64,000 bases of DNA from Methylosinus sp. PW1 (lineage in GTDB: Bacteria; Pseudomonadota; Alphaproteobacteria; Rhizobiales; Beijerinckiaceae). The translations under genes were made by a program, and so were the position numbers. The notes under the pieces are model-generated. The model was not told the origin of the DNA and made no database searches. It saw nothing but the letters and a program-made list of their open reading frames with translations. Positions 51,641-61,584 of this stretch are shown one piece after another; position 1 is the stretch's first letter; each line of letters starts with the position of its first letter. The stretch lies in the NCBI RefSeq assembly GCF_000745215.1, contig NZ_JQNK01000009.1, positions 2,232,001 to 2,296,000 of the forward strand, written 5' to 3'.

Positions 51641-52585
51641 TCAATCGCCCTTGCCGGCGAGGCGCGGCGACATGATCTTGCTCACGAGGCAATGCGTGCC
51701 GTCGGTCGGGTCCTCGGTGCGGCGCGGGCGCTTGGCGGCGCATTCGGCCTTGTCGGCGGGATTTTTCACGCCGTAGAAGGCGTTGATGATCGCCTGCTCC
51801 TGCTCGTGATCGAAAGCGTGCGTCTGGCCGAACATCACATATTGAAAGACCAGAGGCTGCGTCTTCGGCACGAAGGCGACGAAATCGGCGGCCTCTTTCA
51901 ATTTGCCCGCCGCGCAGCCGCGATAAGCCGCCGGACGCTGATATTTGACCCCCGCGGGCGTGGATTTGCCGGAGAGCGCATAAGTATAGCAGGCGCGCGG
52001 CTTCGACATTTGGCAATAATAGTGGATGGTTATGTCCGACCAATTGGTCGGCGCGTAATTCGTCTTCAGGCAATCGGCCGTATATTGATAGCCCTGATCC
52101 GTATGCTTGGGCTCGCCCGCGCGGCGGCTGCCATAGACATCGGCGCTCTGGTTCATCGCCGCGAGAATGGCCGCGCCGGGCAGCGACAGGCCGGCCGCCG
52201 GGGCGTTGGGCAGATAATTGCTGTAGGGCTGGGCCGGATCATTCTTGGCCGAAACGAGCTTGTCGATCTCCTCCTGCGTCGGAACGGCGATCCAATCGGC
52301 GACCGCCTTGGTCGTCGAGACGCCGATCCCGAGCTTGTCGAGCGTCGCGGCGTCGAGCGCGCCGCTCTGCGGCAGGCCGGACTTCTGCTGGAAGGCGGAG
52401 ATTGCGGCGGCCGTCTTCGTCCCGGCGACGCCATCCAGCACGCCCGGATCATAGCCTTGCGCGGCGAGCTTCGACTGCGCGGCCTGCGCGACCGGATTAT
52501 AGGGGCCGGCGAGGCTGGCCGAGCCGACAGATGAGGCCAGAATGATTCCGAGCGCCGCGAATGCGGCGCGCATGCCTATGCGCAT
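51641..52585 (-). CDS. exported peptidoglycan-binding-domain protein
   Basis: A 314-residue protein with a signal peptide (MRIGMRAAFAALGIILASS...SLAG). It is followed by a PG_binding_1 domain (AQSKLAAQGYDPGVLDG then KTAAAISAFQQKSGLPQSGALDAATLDKLG) at about residues 35-95. The C-terminal 200 residues, with six or more Cys, match no family I recognise and are probably disulfide-bonded in the periplasm. ATG 52585 follows GGGAG by 6 bases. Cell-wall attachment is inferred. Confidence 0.78.
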   Translation of the reverse strand: MRIGMRAAFAALGIILASSVGSASLAGPYNPVAQAAQSKLAAQGYDPGVLDGVAGTKTAAAISAFQQKSGLPQSGALDAATLDKLGIGVSTTKAVADWIAVPTQEEIDKLVSAKNDPAQPYSNYLPNAPAAGLSLPGAAILAAMNQSADVYGSRRAGEPKHTDQGYQYTADCLKTNYAPTNWSDITIHYYCQMSKPRACYTYALSGKSTPAGVKYQRPAAYRGCAAGKLKEAADFVAFVPKTQPLVFQYVMFGQTHAFDHEQEQAIINAFYGVKNPADKAECAAKRPRRTEDPTDGTHCLVSKIMSPRLAGKGD

Positions 52586-52699
52586 ACCAAACTCCCTTCG
52601 AGAAATTCTCATGTCGAAACAGGCGACGACCGGGATTCATATCACCGGCCGCAGAGCCGCCAAGGCGTTTTTCTTCCCCGCGCCGCATCCCCGCCTCGC

Positions 52700-53407
52700 T
52701 CAGGAGAGGAGATCGGCGCGCCTATATTGAATCGAGGGCGCGTCATTGGAGGCTTTATTGACCTCCGGGCCGATCTCGAAGAATTCGAGCGCATCCACCG
52801 GCGCGGGCGCCAGCAGGCGCCAGGCCGCCTCGGCCGCATATTCGTCGAGGCCGAGCCAGAGATCGAAATCCTTCGGCGTCAATATCGCCGGCATGCGATC
52901 GTGAATGGCGACCGTCGCGCCATTGGCGGAGACGGTGAGGATGCAGGCGGTGTCGATCTCGCTGCCGTCGCTGCCGATCCATGTCTCATAGAGGCCGGCG
53001 AGCGCCAGCGGCGTCCCATCGGCGTGGCGGAAGAGATAGGGCCGGCTCGCCCGCGCCCGGCTCTTCGCGCCATCGCGGCGCCATTCGTAATAGGCGTCGG
53101 CGATGAAGAGGCAGCGCCGCCGCCGCATCGCGGCGCGAAAGCTGGGCTTCTCCGGCGCGCTCTCGGCGCGGGCGTTGAAGATGAGCGGGAAGCTCGCCGG
53201 ATCCTTCACGAAGCCCGGCAGAAAGCCCCAGCGCACCAGCTGAAAGCGCCGCGCCTCGCCGCCGCGCGGATCGCGCTCCTGCCGCACGATGGGGACGGGC
53301 TGCGTCGGCGCGATATTGTAGCGCGGCGGAAAATTCGGCTGATCGACATAGCCGAAATAGTCGCGCACCGCCTGCGGCGGCAGAGTGATGGCGTAGCGGC
53401 CGCACAT
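52700..53407 (-). CDS. SOS response-associated peptidase (YedK/HMCES)
   Basis: A 235-residue SRAP protein. The N-terminal MCGRYAITL gives Cys2, which after Met removal forms a covalent thiazolidine with abasic sites in single-stranded DNA. NFPPRYNIAPTQPVPIV, FNARAES, YYEWRRD (catalytic Glu) and IHDRMPAIL (His) complete the active site. It shields abasic sites during replication. ATG 53407 is required by the family start. Confidence 0.94.
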   Translation of the reverse strand: MCGRYAITLPPQAVRDYFGYVDQPNFPPRYNIAPTQPVPIVRQERDPRGGEARRFQLVRWGFLPGFVKDPASFPLIFNARAESAPEKPSFRAAMRRRRCLFIADAYYEWRRDGAKSRARASRPYLFRHADGTPLALAGLYETWIGSDGSEIDTACILTVSANGATVAIHDRMPAILTPKDFDLWLGLDEYAAEAAWRLLAPAPVDALEFFEIGPEVNKASNDAPSIQYRRADLLS

Positions 53408-53546
53408 GGCTCTCCTCGATTCTCCCACTCTCGCTGCGCTGCGAAATGCCGGAAATCCCGCGTCTTCCCGGAATCGCAGCGGGAAGGCGGAAAGAGATTC
53501 TTATCAATTGGAGCCCATATTGGATCCCAGCATATCGGGATTTCCT

Positions 53547-54041
53547 ATGACCGCTGACGCGCAATTCGCAACGCTCGATCAAGTCGACGGCAGTCGGGCG
53601 CCGAATCCTTTTTCATCCACCAAGCCGCTGATCAGCCCGGTGTCCGGTCTGGCCAACGACTATCTCAACCTGTTCAACGAGCTCGTCATGATGCTCGAGC
53701 AGCTGCCGCACATGCCGGAGCTGATCGACGATCTGCTGGCTTGGCGGCCGGTGACTTATAAGGAGTATTTCGAGCGCTCGCAGCTTCCTGGACGTCACTC
53801 GGCGCTCGCCGCCTATGACAGGGTGAGCCCGGATTTCAAGCGCCGCTTCGAGGCCTATGTGGCCGAGCTCGACACCATCGCCGTCGCCGCCGTCGCCTCC
53901 GTGCGCCTGCAATATCGCACCGGCTCGCCGCAGAATATCGACCGCCTCGCCGGAACCTGCGCGCGCGCGGGCGAGAAGATGCGCGCCATTCTCTACAAGG
54001 CGTCGCGGCTGGTGAACTACGCCAGATTGTCCGACGACTGA
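53547..54041 (+). CDS. hypothetical protein (164 aa)
   Basis: A 164-residue helical protein (SGLANDYLNLFNELVMMLEQLPHMPELIDDLLAWRP cut into helices, then RRFEAYVAELDTIAVAAVASVRLQYR). No family recognised; the helical hairpin pattern suggests a soluble or membrane-associated bundle. ATG 53547 starts clear coding character. It overlaps the convergent enoyl-CoA hydratase gene by 25 bases. Confidence 0.72.
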   Translation: MTADAQFATLDQVDGSRAPNPFSSTKPLISPVSGLANDYLNLFNELVMMLEQLPHMPELIDDLLAWRPVTYKEYFERSQLPGRHSALAAYDRVSPDFKRRFEAYVAELDTIAVAAVASVRLQYRTGSPQNIDRLAGTCARAGEKMRAILYKASRLVNYARLSDD

Positions 54042-54817
54042 CCGAGCGGATCGCTGGCCGGGGCGCCGGCGAAAAACGCTTCGAGCCGCGCGCGCGTCTC
54101 CCGCATCGTCAGCGCCGCCGCGAATAGGGCGGCCTCCTCCTCGATCCGGGCGGCCACGGCCGCCGTATCGCCCCGCAGCAGGCGCCGCGTCGCCGCCAGC
54201 GCCGCGCGCGGCTTGGCCGCCAGCCGGCGCGCCGCGCCCACCGCCATCTCCTCCACCTCGTCGAAGCCGGCGACCGCATTGACGACGCCGAGGCGCAGCG
54301 CCTCGCTCGCCCCGAAGCTGTCGCAGAGCAGCAGGAACTCCGTCGCCTTGACGAGGCCGATGCGCTGCGGGACCAGCAGCGTCGAGGCCGCCTCCGGGAT
54401 GACGCCGAGATCGACGAAAGGCATTTTGAAGCGCGCGCCATGCGAGGCGTAGACGAGATCGCAATGGAACAGCATTGTCACGCCGACGCCGATGGCGTCG
54501 CCCGCCACGGCGGCGACGAGCGGCGTCTGCAACGCCGCCAGCGCGCGGACGAAGCGCAGAGCGGGGAAATCATGCGGATTGTCCAGCGGGCGGCGGAAAT
54601 CCTCGAGGTCGTTGCCGGCGGTGAAATCGTCGCCGGCGCTCGACAGCACGATGGCGCGAATCTCCTCCTCGGCGTCGGCCTTGGCGAAAGCGGAGATCAT
54701 CGCCTCGTACATGGACTTGTCGAGCGCGTTGCGCTTGGCCGGCCGGTCGAGGACGATCCGCAGCAGCGGGCCGTCGCGATGGATGCGGATCTCCCGATCG
54801 AGCTCGCGATTTTTCAT
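54017..54817 (-). CDS. enoyl-CoA hydratase/isomerase family protein
   Basis: A 266-residue crotonase-fold enzyme. LRIVLDRPAKRNALDKSMYEAM opens it, SSAGDDFTAGNDLEDF and AVAGDAIGVGVTMLFHCDLVYAS carry the oxyanion-hole segments, and FVDLGVIPEAASTLLVPQRIG contains a catalytic Glu equivalent. It lies 28 bases downstream of an acyl-CoA dehydrogenase gene, so the pair should perform the first two steps of beta-oxidation; substrate length is unknown. Confidence 0.92.
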   Translation of the reverse strand: MKNRELDREIRIHRDGPLLRIVLDRPAKRNALDKSMYEAMISAFAKADAEEEIRAIVLSSAGDDFTAGNDLEDFRRPLDNPHDFPALRFVRALAALQTPLVAAVAGDAIGVGVTMLFHCDLVYASHGARFKMPFVDLGVIPEAASTLLVPQRIGLVKATEFLLLCDSFGASEALRLGVVNAVAGFDEVEEMAVGAARRLAAKPRAALAATRRLLRGDTAAVAARIEEEAALFAAALTMRETRARLEAFFAGAPASDPLGQSSDNLA

Positions 54818-54845
54818 GAGCGTCTTTCTCGTCTCTCGGCCCGGC

Positions 54846-56618
54846 TCAATCTCCGGCCGTCAGCAGCGCCTGCCCGGCGATGAGGGAGTCGCCGCCCTCG
54901 ACGGTGGCGCGTTCCAGCCCCTCCGCCGCGACGGCGAGATTATCGGCGAAGAATCGCGCCGTGACGATTCTCTTCCGAGTTGCGGCGTCGCCGGCGCGAT
55001 GCGAGGCGAGCGCCCCGGCCCCGAGCAGAGTGACGCCGCGCGCCAGCGCGAACAGCCGCAGATAGGGCGTCGCGCCGGCGAGCGCCTCGAAGCCGCGCGG
55101 ATCGGAGGTCGCGGAGAGAAAATCGGTCGCGCGCTCGAAGGCTTCGACGGCCGCCGCGGCGCGACGGGCGATATTGACGAAGATTGCGTCATTGCTCGCT
55201 GTCAGCGCGTCTATGTCGCCGCGCATGTCGTCGATCTCCCGCCACACGGCCGCGCCTTTGGAGAGGCGCAGCTTGCGGGTGACGAGATCGATCGCCTGAA
55301 CGCCGTTTGTTCCCTCATAGATGGGCGTGATGCGCGCGTCGCGCAGCAATTGCGCGGCGCCGGTCTCCTCGATGAAGCCCATGCCGCCATGGACCTGAAC
55401 GCCGAGCGAAGCGACCTCGCAGCCGATGTCGGTGGAATAGGCCTTGGCGAGCGGCGTCAGCAGGCCGGCGCGCTCCTGCGCCGTCTGCGCCTCCTCGCCC
55501 TCCAGCAGGCGGGCGCGGTCCAGCGCGGCGGCGGTGAGATAGCAGATCGCCCGCGCCGCGGCGGTCTTCGCCTTCATCGTCATCAGCATGCGCGCGACGT
55601 CGGGATGCTCGACGATCGGCGCCGGATCGGCCGCGACGCCGCGGCCCTGGCGGCGTTCGCGCGCATAGGCCAGCGCGGTCTGCGTCGCCCGCTCGGCGAG
55701 GCCGACGCCCTGCAGCCCGACAGAGAGCCGCGCATTGTTCATCATGGTGAACATGCAGGCGAGGCCCTCATTCTCGCGACCGACGAGAAAGGCGACCGCG
55801 CCGCCATTGTCGCCATAGGACATTGTGCAGGTCGGCGAGCCGTGGATGCCGAGCTTGTGCTCTATCCCGACGCAGCGCAGGTCGTTGCGCGCGCCGGGGC
55901 GCCCGTCCGGCCCGGGCAGGAATTTGGGCGCCAGAAACAAGGAAATCCCGCGCGTGCCGGCGGGCGCGTCGGGCAGGCGCGCCAGCACGAGATGAACGAT
56001 ATTCTCGGAAAGGTCGTGCTCGCCATAGGTGATGAAAATCTTCTGGCCGAACAGGCGGTAGGAGCCGTCCTCGGCGCGCTCGGCGCGCGTGCGCAAATGG
56101 GCGAGATCGGAGCCCGCCTGCGGCTCCGTGAGATTCATCGTCGCCGTCCATTCGCCGGAGATCATCTTCGGCAGATAGGCGGATTTCAGCGCCTCGCTCG
56201 CATGGATCTCCATCGCCTCTATCGCGCCCTGGCCGAGCAGCGGGCAGAGCGCGAAGGAGATGTTGGCGGCGTTCCAAATCTCCGTGCAGGCGGCGCCGAG
56301 CAGCAGCGGCAGGCCCATGCCGCCATGGCCGGGCGGCGCGGAAAGCGCGTTCCAGCCGCCCTCCACCCATAGCGCATAGGCCTCGCGCCAGCCGGGCGCG
56401 GTCGCCACCTCGCCGCCCGTGAGCCTCACCCCGTCGCGGTCGCCGACGCGATCGAGCGGCAGCAGCGCCGTCTCAGCGAATTTGGCGGCCTCCTCCAGCG
56501 TCGCGGCGGCGGTCGCCGCGTCCAGCTCGCCATAGAGCCCGCTCGGACCGAAGGCCGTCTCGCCCGCCGCCCGCCGCATGGCGAAGAGCAGTTCGTCGAG
56601 AGGCGCGCGGTAGGACAT
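54846..56618 (-). CDS. acyl-CoA dehydrogenase
   Basis: A 590-residue flavoenzyme of the long form with an acyl-CoA dehydrogenase N-terminal domain and a C-terminal extension. MNLTEPQAGSDLAHLRTRAE is the FAD/substrate-binding middle signature, and YGEHDLSENIVHLVLARLPDAP follows, with EGTNGVQAIDLVTRKL containing the catalytic base region. It oxidises acyl-CoA to enoyl-CoA with FAD in fatty-acid degradation and is first in a two-gene operon with the hydratase. Confidence 0.93.
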   Translation of the reverse strand: MSYRAPLDELLFAMRRAAGETAFGPSGLYGELDAATAAATLEEAAKFAETALLPLDRVGDRDGVRLTGGEVATAPGWREAYALWVEGGWNALSAPPGHGGMGLPLLLGAACTEIWNAANISFALCPLLGQGAIEAMEIHASEALKSAYLPKMISGEWTATMNLTEPQAGSDLAHLRTRAERAEDGSYRLFGQKIFITYGEHDLSENIVHLVLARLPDAPAGTRGISLFLAPKFLPGPDGRPGARNDLRCVGIEHKLGIHGSPTCTMSYGDNGGAVAFLVGRENEGLACMFTMMNNARLSVGLQGVGLAERATQTALAYARERRQGRGVAADPAPIVEHPDVARMLMTMKAKTAAARAICYLTAAALDRARLLEGEEAQTAQERAGLLTPLAKAYSTDIGCEVASLGVQVHGGMGFIEETGAAQLLRDARITPIYEGTNGVQAIDLVTRKLRLSKGAAVWREIDDMRGDIDALTASNDAIFVNIARRAAAAVEAFERATDFLSATSDPRGFEALAGATPYLRLFALARGVTLLGAGALASHRAGDAATRKRIVTARFFADNLAVAAEGLERATVEGGDSLIAGQALLTAGD

Positions 56619-56756
56619 GGACGGGCTCCAGGAGAGAATCGCTTTCTCATTCTAGCGCCGCCGCAGGGCTAATCCACCATTCGCGCCGGGGAAGCCGCGC
56701 TCGCGGCGGCGCCGCCTCCGTGATAGAAAGGCGACTGGCGGCGTGGAGAAATCGTC

Positions 56757-57017
56757 ATGCCTCATTTTCGCATTCTGGCCGGCGTCGTAGCGGCGCTGAT
56801 CGCGACGAGCGCTCGCGCCGAGGCGACGCGCAAGGCGCCCGTGCAAGATGGTTATCACATTCCCTTTGTCGTCGGCCCCGGCGGCGAGAAGCGGTCCGTG
56901 ATGGACACGCCCGGCGGCGTGACCGTGATATCGCGAAAATTCATGGACGATATTCAAGTGCGGTCGATCTATGACGCGTTGCGCTATGCGCCGGGCGTGC
57001 AGGTCATGGGCCGCTGA
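56757..57017 (+). pseudogene. N-terminal stub of a TonB-dependent receptor
   Basis: An 86-residue frame with a signal peptide (MPHFRILAGVVAALIATSARA) and the start of a TonB-receptor plug: PFVVGPGGEKRSVMDTPGGVTVISRKFMDD and IYDALRYAPGVQVMGR, ending in TGA 57015-57017. Full receptors of this type have about 700 residues; the rest of the plug and the whole barrel are absent downstream. It resembles siderophore receptors. It is almost certainly a remnant. Confidence 0.75.
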
Positions 57018-57137
57018 CGCGCCGCGCCATCGGCGCCTGTGTCGGCAATTACGTAAAATTGCGCATGTCTTTCGCCGCCGGCGTTAAGCTCCCGCTCGTA
57101 GAACCTTTGTCGAAGCGAGAAACAAAGGAGCTTGGTT

Positions 57138-57431
57138 GTGTCGCTCACACTTTCCGATCTGTCGCTCTATGGCCGCTCGGCCTATGGGACGTCATATCAG
57201 CCGCCGACGGCGGCGCCCGCGAGCGAGACGCAGCGCGCGCAATCCGCGCAATCGGCGTCGACTCCCGCGGGCGGCGATTCCGCCGAGGCCGACGGCGGGC
57301 ATGATCCCTATGCGCAGATCGACTCGCTGCTCGCCGGCCTGCGCGCTCTCACGGTCGGCGGCGCCAAGCTCGACAGCGGCTCGACGACCTCGCAAGCCAA
57401 TGCGGCCTATTCCGCCTATGCGATGGGTTGA
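57138..57431 (+). CDS. hypothetical protein (97 aa)
   Basis: A 97-residue protein starting MSLTLSDLSLYGRSAYGTSY and then a low-complexity Ala/Ser/Thr/Gln region, with a short helix (YAQIDSLLAGLRALTVGG) and a Ser/Ala tail. No family. The GTG start at 57138 has AAAGGAG 7 bases upstream, a good ribosome site, which supports it as a real gene. Confidence 0.6.
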   Translation: MSLTLSDLSLYGRSAYGTSYQPPTAAPASETQRAQSAQSASTPAGGDSAEADGGHDPYAQIDSLLAGLRALTVGGAKLDSGSTTSQANAAYSAYAMG

Positions 57432-57440
57432 CGCGGCGGC

Positions 57441-60113
57441 TCAACGGCCGCCTGCTTTCGCCTTCAGCTCGTAGAGCGCGGCGAGCGCCTCGCGCGGCGT
57501 CAGCGCGTCGGGATCGATCGCCCCCAGCGCCTCGCGCAATTCGTCCTTCGCGGGCGCGCTCGTCGCGACATGCGCGAAGAGCGGCAGATCGTCGATGAGC
57601 TTCGTCACCGGCGCGCGCCGATCCGCGGCCTCGAGCTCGGCGAGAATCGCATGCGCCCGCGCCACCACGCTCGCCGGCAGGCCGGCCAGCTCGGCCACAT
57701 GCACGCCATAGGAGCGATCGGCGGCGCCTTTCGCGACCTCGTGCAGAAACACCACCTCGCCGGCGTGATCCTTCACCTTCATGGTGAGATTGACGAGCCG
57801 CGGAAGGCGCTTCGTCAATTGCGTCAGCTCGTGGAAATGCGTCGCGAACAGCGCGCGCGCGCGATTGACCTCATGCAGATGCTCGATCGTCGCCCAGGCG
57901 ATGGAGAGGCCGTCGAATGTCGCCGTGCCGCGGCCGATCTCGTCGAGAATGACCAGCGAGCGCGGACCGGCGCAATTCAATATGGCCGCCGTCTCCACCA
58001 TCTCGACCATGAAGGTGGAGCGCCCGCGCGCGAGATCATCCGCCGCGCCGACGCGCGAGAACAAGCGATCGACCGCCCCTAACCGCGCGTTCTTGGCGGG
58101 AACGAAGGAGCCCGCCTGCGCGAGAATGGCGATGAGCGCGTTTTGGCGCAGATAGGTGGATTTGCCGGCCATGTTCGGCCCGGTGACGACGGCGATCTTG
58201 CCCGCGCGCGCGTCGCCGAGATCGCAATCATTGGCGGCGAAGATTTTTCCTTGCGCCTCGAGCGAGGCTTCGACGACGGGATGACGCCCGCCGACAATCT
58301 CGAAATCGAGCGAGCTGTCGACCTGCGGGCGCGTCCAATCGCGCTTCACCGCCAGCTCGCCGAGCGCCGCGAAAACATCGAGCGCGGCGAAGCCTTGCGC
58401 GAGACGTTGCAGCTCTTGCGCGCGCGCGAGAACGGCGCCCGCCAATTCCTCGAACAGCGCCAGCTCGCGCTCCTGCGCGCGATCGGCGGCGGAGGCGATC
58501 TTCGCCTCCAGCTCGGCGAGCTCGCGCGTCGAGAAGCGCATGGCGTCCTGCATCGTCTGGCGATGGGTGAACACAGTGTCGAAAGGCGCGCGCAGCAGCC
58601 TCTCGCCCTGCGCCTGCGGAACCTCGATGAAGAAGCCGAGAAAGTTGTTGTGCTTGATCTTGAGCTGTTTCGTTTCGGCCAGCTCGACATAGCGCTGCTG
58701 CAGCGAGGCGATGACGCGGCGGCTCTCGTCGCGCAAAGCGCGCGCTTCATCCAGCTCGGCGTCGAAGCCTTGCGCGATGAAATTTCCCGCGCGCTTGTCG
58801 AGCGGCGGATCGTCGGCGAGGCGCGTCGCAATGGCGCGCTCCAATTCATTGTCGCAAGCAGCAAGCTCGGCGATTTCCTGCGCGACCAGCGGCGCCGCCT
58901 CCTGCGCGGAAAAGAGCGCGACGATCTCGCGCGCCGCAATGAGCGCGGCGCGAATATTGCCGAGATCGCGCGGGCCGCCGCGCTGCAACGACAATCGCGA
59001 GAGCGCTCGCGCTACATCCGGCGCGCGGGCGAGAATGGCGCGCAAGCGCGCGCGCAGCTCTGGCGCGGTGACGAAGAAGGAGACGGAGTCGAGCCGCCGC
59101 GCGATCAATTCCGGCTCGGTGGAGGGCGCGGCGATGCGCTCGGCGAGCAGACGCGCGCCGGCGGGCGTCGCCGTCATGTCGATCGTCGCCAGCAGCGAGC
59201 CGTCGCGCTCGCCCTTCAGCGTGCGCGTCAGCTCGAGATTGACGCGCGTCGCCGCGTCTATCTCCAAAGCGGCGCTGCGCCGCAGGCTCGAGGGCCGGCG
59301 CAGGGCGGGGCGCTTTCCCTTTTGCGTACGCTCGACATAGAGAATGGCGGCGGCCGCCGCCGCGATCTCCGCCTCGCCCAGCGCGCCGAAACCCTCGAGC
59401 GTCGCGACGCCGAAGAAATCGAGCAATCGACGCGCGGCGCTCTCGCCGCCGACATCGCGTCCCAGCGCAGTCAGCGGCGCGTCGAGATGCGCGAGCTGCG
59501 CAGTGAGCCGCGCGTCGGCGCAGATCGCTTCCGCCGCGACGATCTCGCGCGGCTCCAGCCGCGCCAATTCGCCGGCCAGCTCCGCCTCGCCGACCTCCGC
59601 GACATCGAAGGCGCCGGTGGAGATATCGACGCAGGCGAGGCCGTAGCGCCATTGACCGTCCGCCGCGCGCAGCCGCGCGAGCGAGGCGAAAGCATTGGGA
59701 CGCGCGGGATCGAGCAGCTGCTCCTCGGTGATGGTGCCGGGCGTGACCAGCCGCACGACGTCGCGTCTGACGACGGATTTATTGCCGCGCTTGCGCGCTT
59801 CGGCGGGGTCTTCCATCTGCTCGCAGACGGCGACGCGATGGCCGAGCGCGATGAGCTTTTGCAGATAATCGTCGGCGCGCTCCACCGGCACGCCGCACAT
59901 CGGAATATCGGCGCCCTGATGCTTGCCGCGCTTCGTCAGCATGATGCCGAGCGCGCGCGAGGCGGTCTCGGCGTCCTCGAAGAACAGCTCGTAGAAATCG
60001 CCCATGCGATAGAAGAGCAGGCAATCGGGATTGGCCGATTTGATTTCTATATATTGCGCCATCATCGGCGTCGGCCGGGCGGCCTTGTCGTCGGATCGCG
60101 GTTTCTCGTCCAT
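57441..60113 (-). CDS. mutS: DNA mismatch repair protein MutS
   Basis: An 890-residue ATPase that recognises mismatches. The N-terminal mismatch-binding domain starts [28 protein letters not shown], with F-Y-E as the mismatch-wedge. The P-loop is [11 protein letters not shown], followed by the Walker B/DE region [16 protein letters not shown] and the signature [13 protein letters not shown] [16 protein letters not shown] 60113 is used; a GTG at 60149 and an ATG pair at MMAQ are alternatives. Confidence 0.96.
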   Translation of the reverse strand: MDEKPRSDDKAARPTPMMAQYIEIKSANPDCLLFYRMGDFYELFFEDAETASRALGIMLTKRGKHQGADIPMCGVPVERADDYLQKLIALGHRVAVCEQMEDPAEARKRGNKSVVRRDVVRLVTPGTITEEQLLDPARPNAFASLARLRAADGQWRYGLACVDISTGAFDVAEVGEAELAGELARLEPREIVAAEAICADARLTAQLAHLDAPLTALGRDVGGESAARRLLDFFGVATLEGFGALGEAEIAAAAAAILYVERTQKGKRPALRRPSSLRRSAALEIDAATRVNLELTRTLKGERDGSLLATIDMTATPAGARLLAERIAAPSTEPELIARRLDSVSFFVTAPELRARLRAILARAPDVARALSRLSLQRGGPRDLGNIRAALIAAREIVALFSAQEAAPLVAQEIAELAACDNELERAIATRLADDPPLDKRAGNFIAQGFDAELDEARALRDESRRVIASLQQRYVELAETKQLKIKHNNFLGFFIEVPQAQGERLLRAPFDTVFTHRQTMQDAMRFSTRELAELEAKIASAADRAQERELALFEELAGAVLARAQELQRLAQGFAALDVFAALGELAVKRDWTRPQVDSSLDFEIVGGRHPVVEASLEAQGKIFAANDCDLGDARAGKIAVVTGPNMAGKSTYLRQNALIAILAQAGSFVPAKNARLGAVDRLFSRVGAADDLARGRSTFMVEMVETAAILNCAGPRSLVILDEIGRGTATFDGLSIAWATIEHLHEVNRARALFATHFHELTQLTKRLPRLVNLTMKVKDHAGEVVFLHEVAKGAADRSYGVHVAELAGLPASVVARAHAILAELEAADRRAPVTKLIDDLPLFAHVATSAPAKDELREALGAIDPDALTPREALAALYELKAKAGGR

Positions 60114-60287
60114 GAGACGCTTCGTGCTCTTCCTCGGTTCGAGGCGCACTAAGACACAAAGCGCATCGAGTTCAAAGGGAGCCGGTCGGCCCCCTCCCCA
60201 GGCCTCTCCCGGCCTCTTCCGCTCGCGAAGATCGGAATGTGCGATTCATCACTTGGCGGCGCTCGCCGGGGCGGCGAGAATAGCGCC

Positions 60288-61403
60288 ATGTTTCACGCTT
60301 ACGGCCTCTACACCCATATTCAGGCGAACCGGCTGCGCTCGCTGCTGCTGCTGGCGGGATTCGTCGTGCTGCTGCTGGCGCTGCTGTTCGCCGTGGCGCT
60401 TCTCTTCGAGGCGTCGCAGGACGGCACGCTGCCGCAGATCATGGCGCGCGCGCTGCGCGATCTCGAGCATGGCTGGCCCATTGCTTTTGTCGCCGCCGGG
60501 CTCTGGTTCGCCATCGCCTACGCCTTCCACCAAAGGCTGATCGACGCCGCCACCGGCGCCGCCGACGTCTCGCGTGAAGACGCGCCGCGGCTCTATAATC
60601 TGCTCGAGAATCTCTGCGTCTCGCGCGGCATTCCCATGCCGGCGCTGAAAATCATCGAGGATGGGGCGCTCAACGCCTACGCCTCCGGCGTCAGAGAGGG
60701 CCATTACGCCGTCACCGTCACCCGCGGCCTGCTGGAGACATTGGACGACGCCGAGATCGAGGCGGTGATCGGCCATGAGCTGACGCATATTCGCAATCGC
60801 GACGTGCAGCTAATGGTGGTCGCCGCGATTTTCGCGGGAATTTTCGCCTTCGTCGGCGATCTTCTCTTCCGCAATTGGGGCTTTCGCTTCTCGCCCAAGC
60901 GCACGGCGGAGGAGGGGCGCGACCGCGGCGGGGCGAGCGGCGCCGGCCTCGCCATCATCATCGCGCTCGCCATTATCGCGCTGAGCTGGGGGCTGTCGGT
61001 GCTGATCCGCTTCGCCATCTCGCGCTCGCGCGAGTTTCTCGCCGACGCCGGCTCGGTGGAGCTCACCAAAAACCCGGATGCGATGATCTCGGCGCTGCGC
61101 AAGATCGAGTCGAACGCGATCATTCCCGCCATGCCCTCGCGCATGGGGGCGTTTTTCATCGAGAGCCCGACGCGCAAGGCGCGCGCGCTGTTCTCGACGC
61201 ATCCGTCCGTCGACGATCGCGTCGCCGCTCTGGTGCGCTACGCCGGCGGGCGCGACATGCCGAAGCTGGAGCCGCCGCCGCCGATCGAGGATCACGGCCC
61301 CTGGGAGGCGCAGCCGGCGCCCATCCCTGGCGCGCCCGGCTTTCTGCCGCAGGACGGCCGCAGCCCGCTCGATCCGCCGGCGCCGCATGGGCCGTGGGGG
61401 TGA
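60288..61403 (+). CDS. M48 family metalloprotease (HtpX-like)
   Basis: A 371-residue membrane protease. Two early membrane helices (LRSLLLLAGFVVLLLALLFAVALLF and GWPIAFVAAGLWFAIAYAF) precede the M48 domain with AVIGHELTHIRNRDVQL, the zinc-binding HExxH, and the third ligand in REFLADAGSVELT. Two more helices lie between. It probably degrades misfolded inner-membrane proteins. The Pro-rich tail is unusual. ATG 60288 is used. Confidence 0.92.
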   Translation: MFHAYGLYTHIQANRLRSLLLLAGFVVLLLALLFAVALLFEASQDGTLPQIMARALRDLEHGWPIAFVAAGLWFAIAYAFHQRLIDAATGAADVSREDAPRLYNLLENLCVSRGIPMPALKIIEDGALNAYASGVREGHYAVTVTRGLLETLDDAEIEAVIGHELTHIRNRDVQLMVVAAIFAGIFAFVGDLLFRNWGFRFSPKRTAEEGRDRGGASGAGLAIIIALAIIALSWGLSVLIRFAISRSREFLADAGSVELTKNPDAMISALRKIESNAIIPAMPSRMGAFFIESPTRKARALFSTHPSVDDRVAALVRYAGGRDMPKLEPPPPIEDHGPWEAQPAPIPGAPGFLPQDGRSPLDPPAPHGPWG

Positions 61404-61447
61404 CGGTGGGAGAGCCGCTCGAGTCGCTTCGGCTCGGCAAATACAAC

Positions 61448-61562
61448 CCCCTCGTCCTGAGGCGCTTTTTGCGGCACGCAAAAAGCCTCGAAGGACGTTC
61501 CAGCGACACGCAGTGGCTAGACCCTTCGAGACGCCCGCTTCGCGGGCTCCTCAGGGCGAGGG
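61448..61562. repeat. dispersed intergenic palindromic repeat
   Basis: CCCTCGTCCTGAGG at 61450 and CCTCAGGGCGAGGG at 61549-61562 are near-inverted ends. Inside are GCTTTTTGCGG/CGCAAAAAGC and CCCGCTTCGCGGG hairpins. Sequences such as GACGCCCGCTTCGCGGGC with CCTTCGAG flanks are common dispersed repeats in alphaproteobacteria. It lies between convergent genes. Confidence 0.6.
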
Positions 61563-61584
61563 ACGGATGTTTCATCCGCGCGGA

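Noticed and set aside
58143..60152. A 669-codon open frame antisense to mutS
   Set aside because: mutS is certain, and the opposite frame has shadow composition without motifs.
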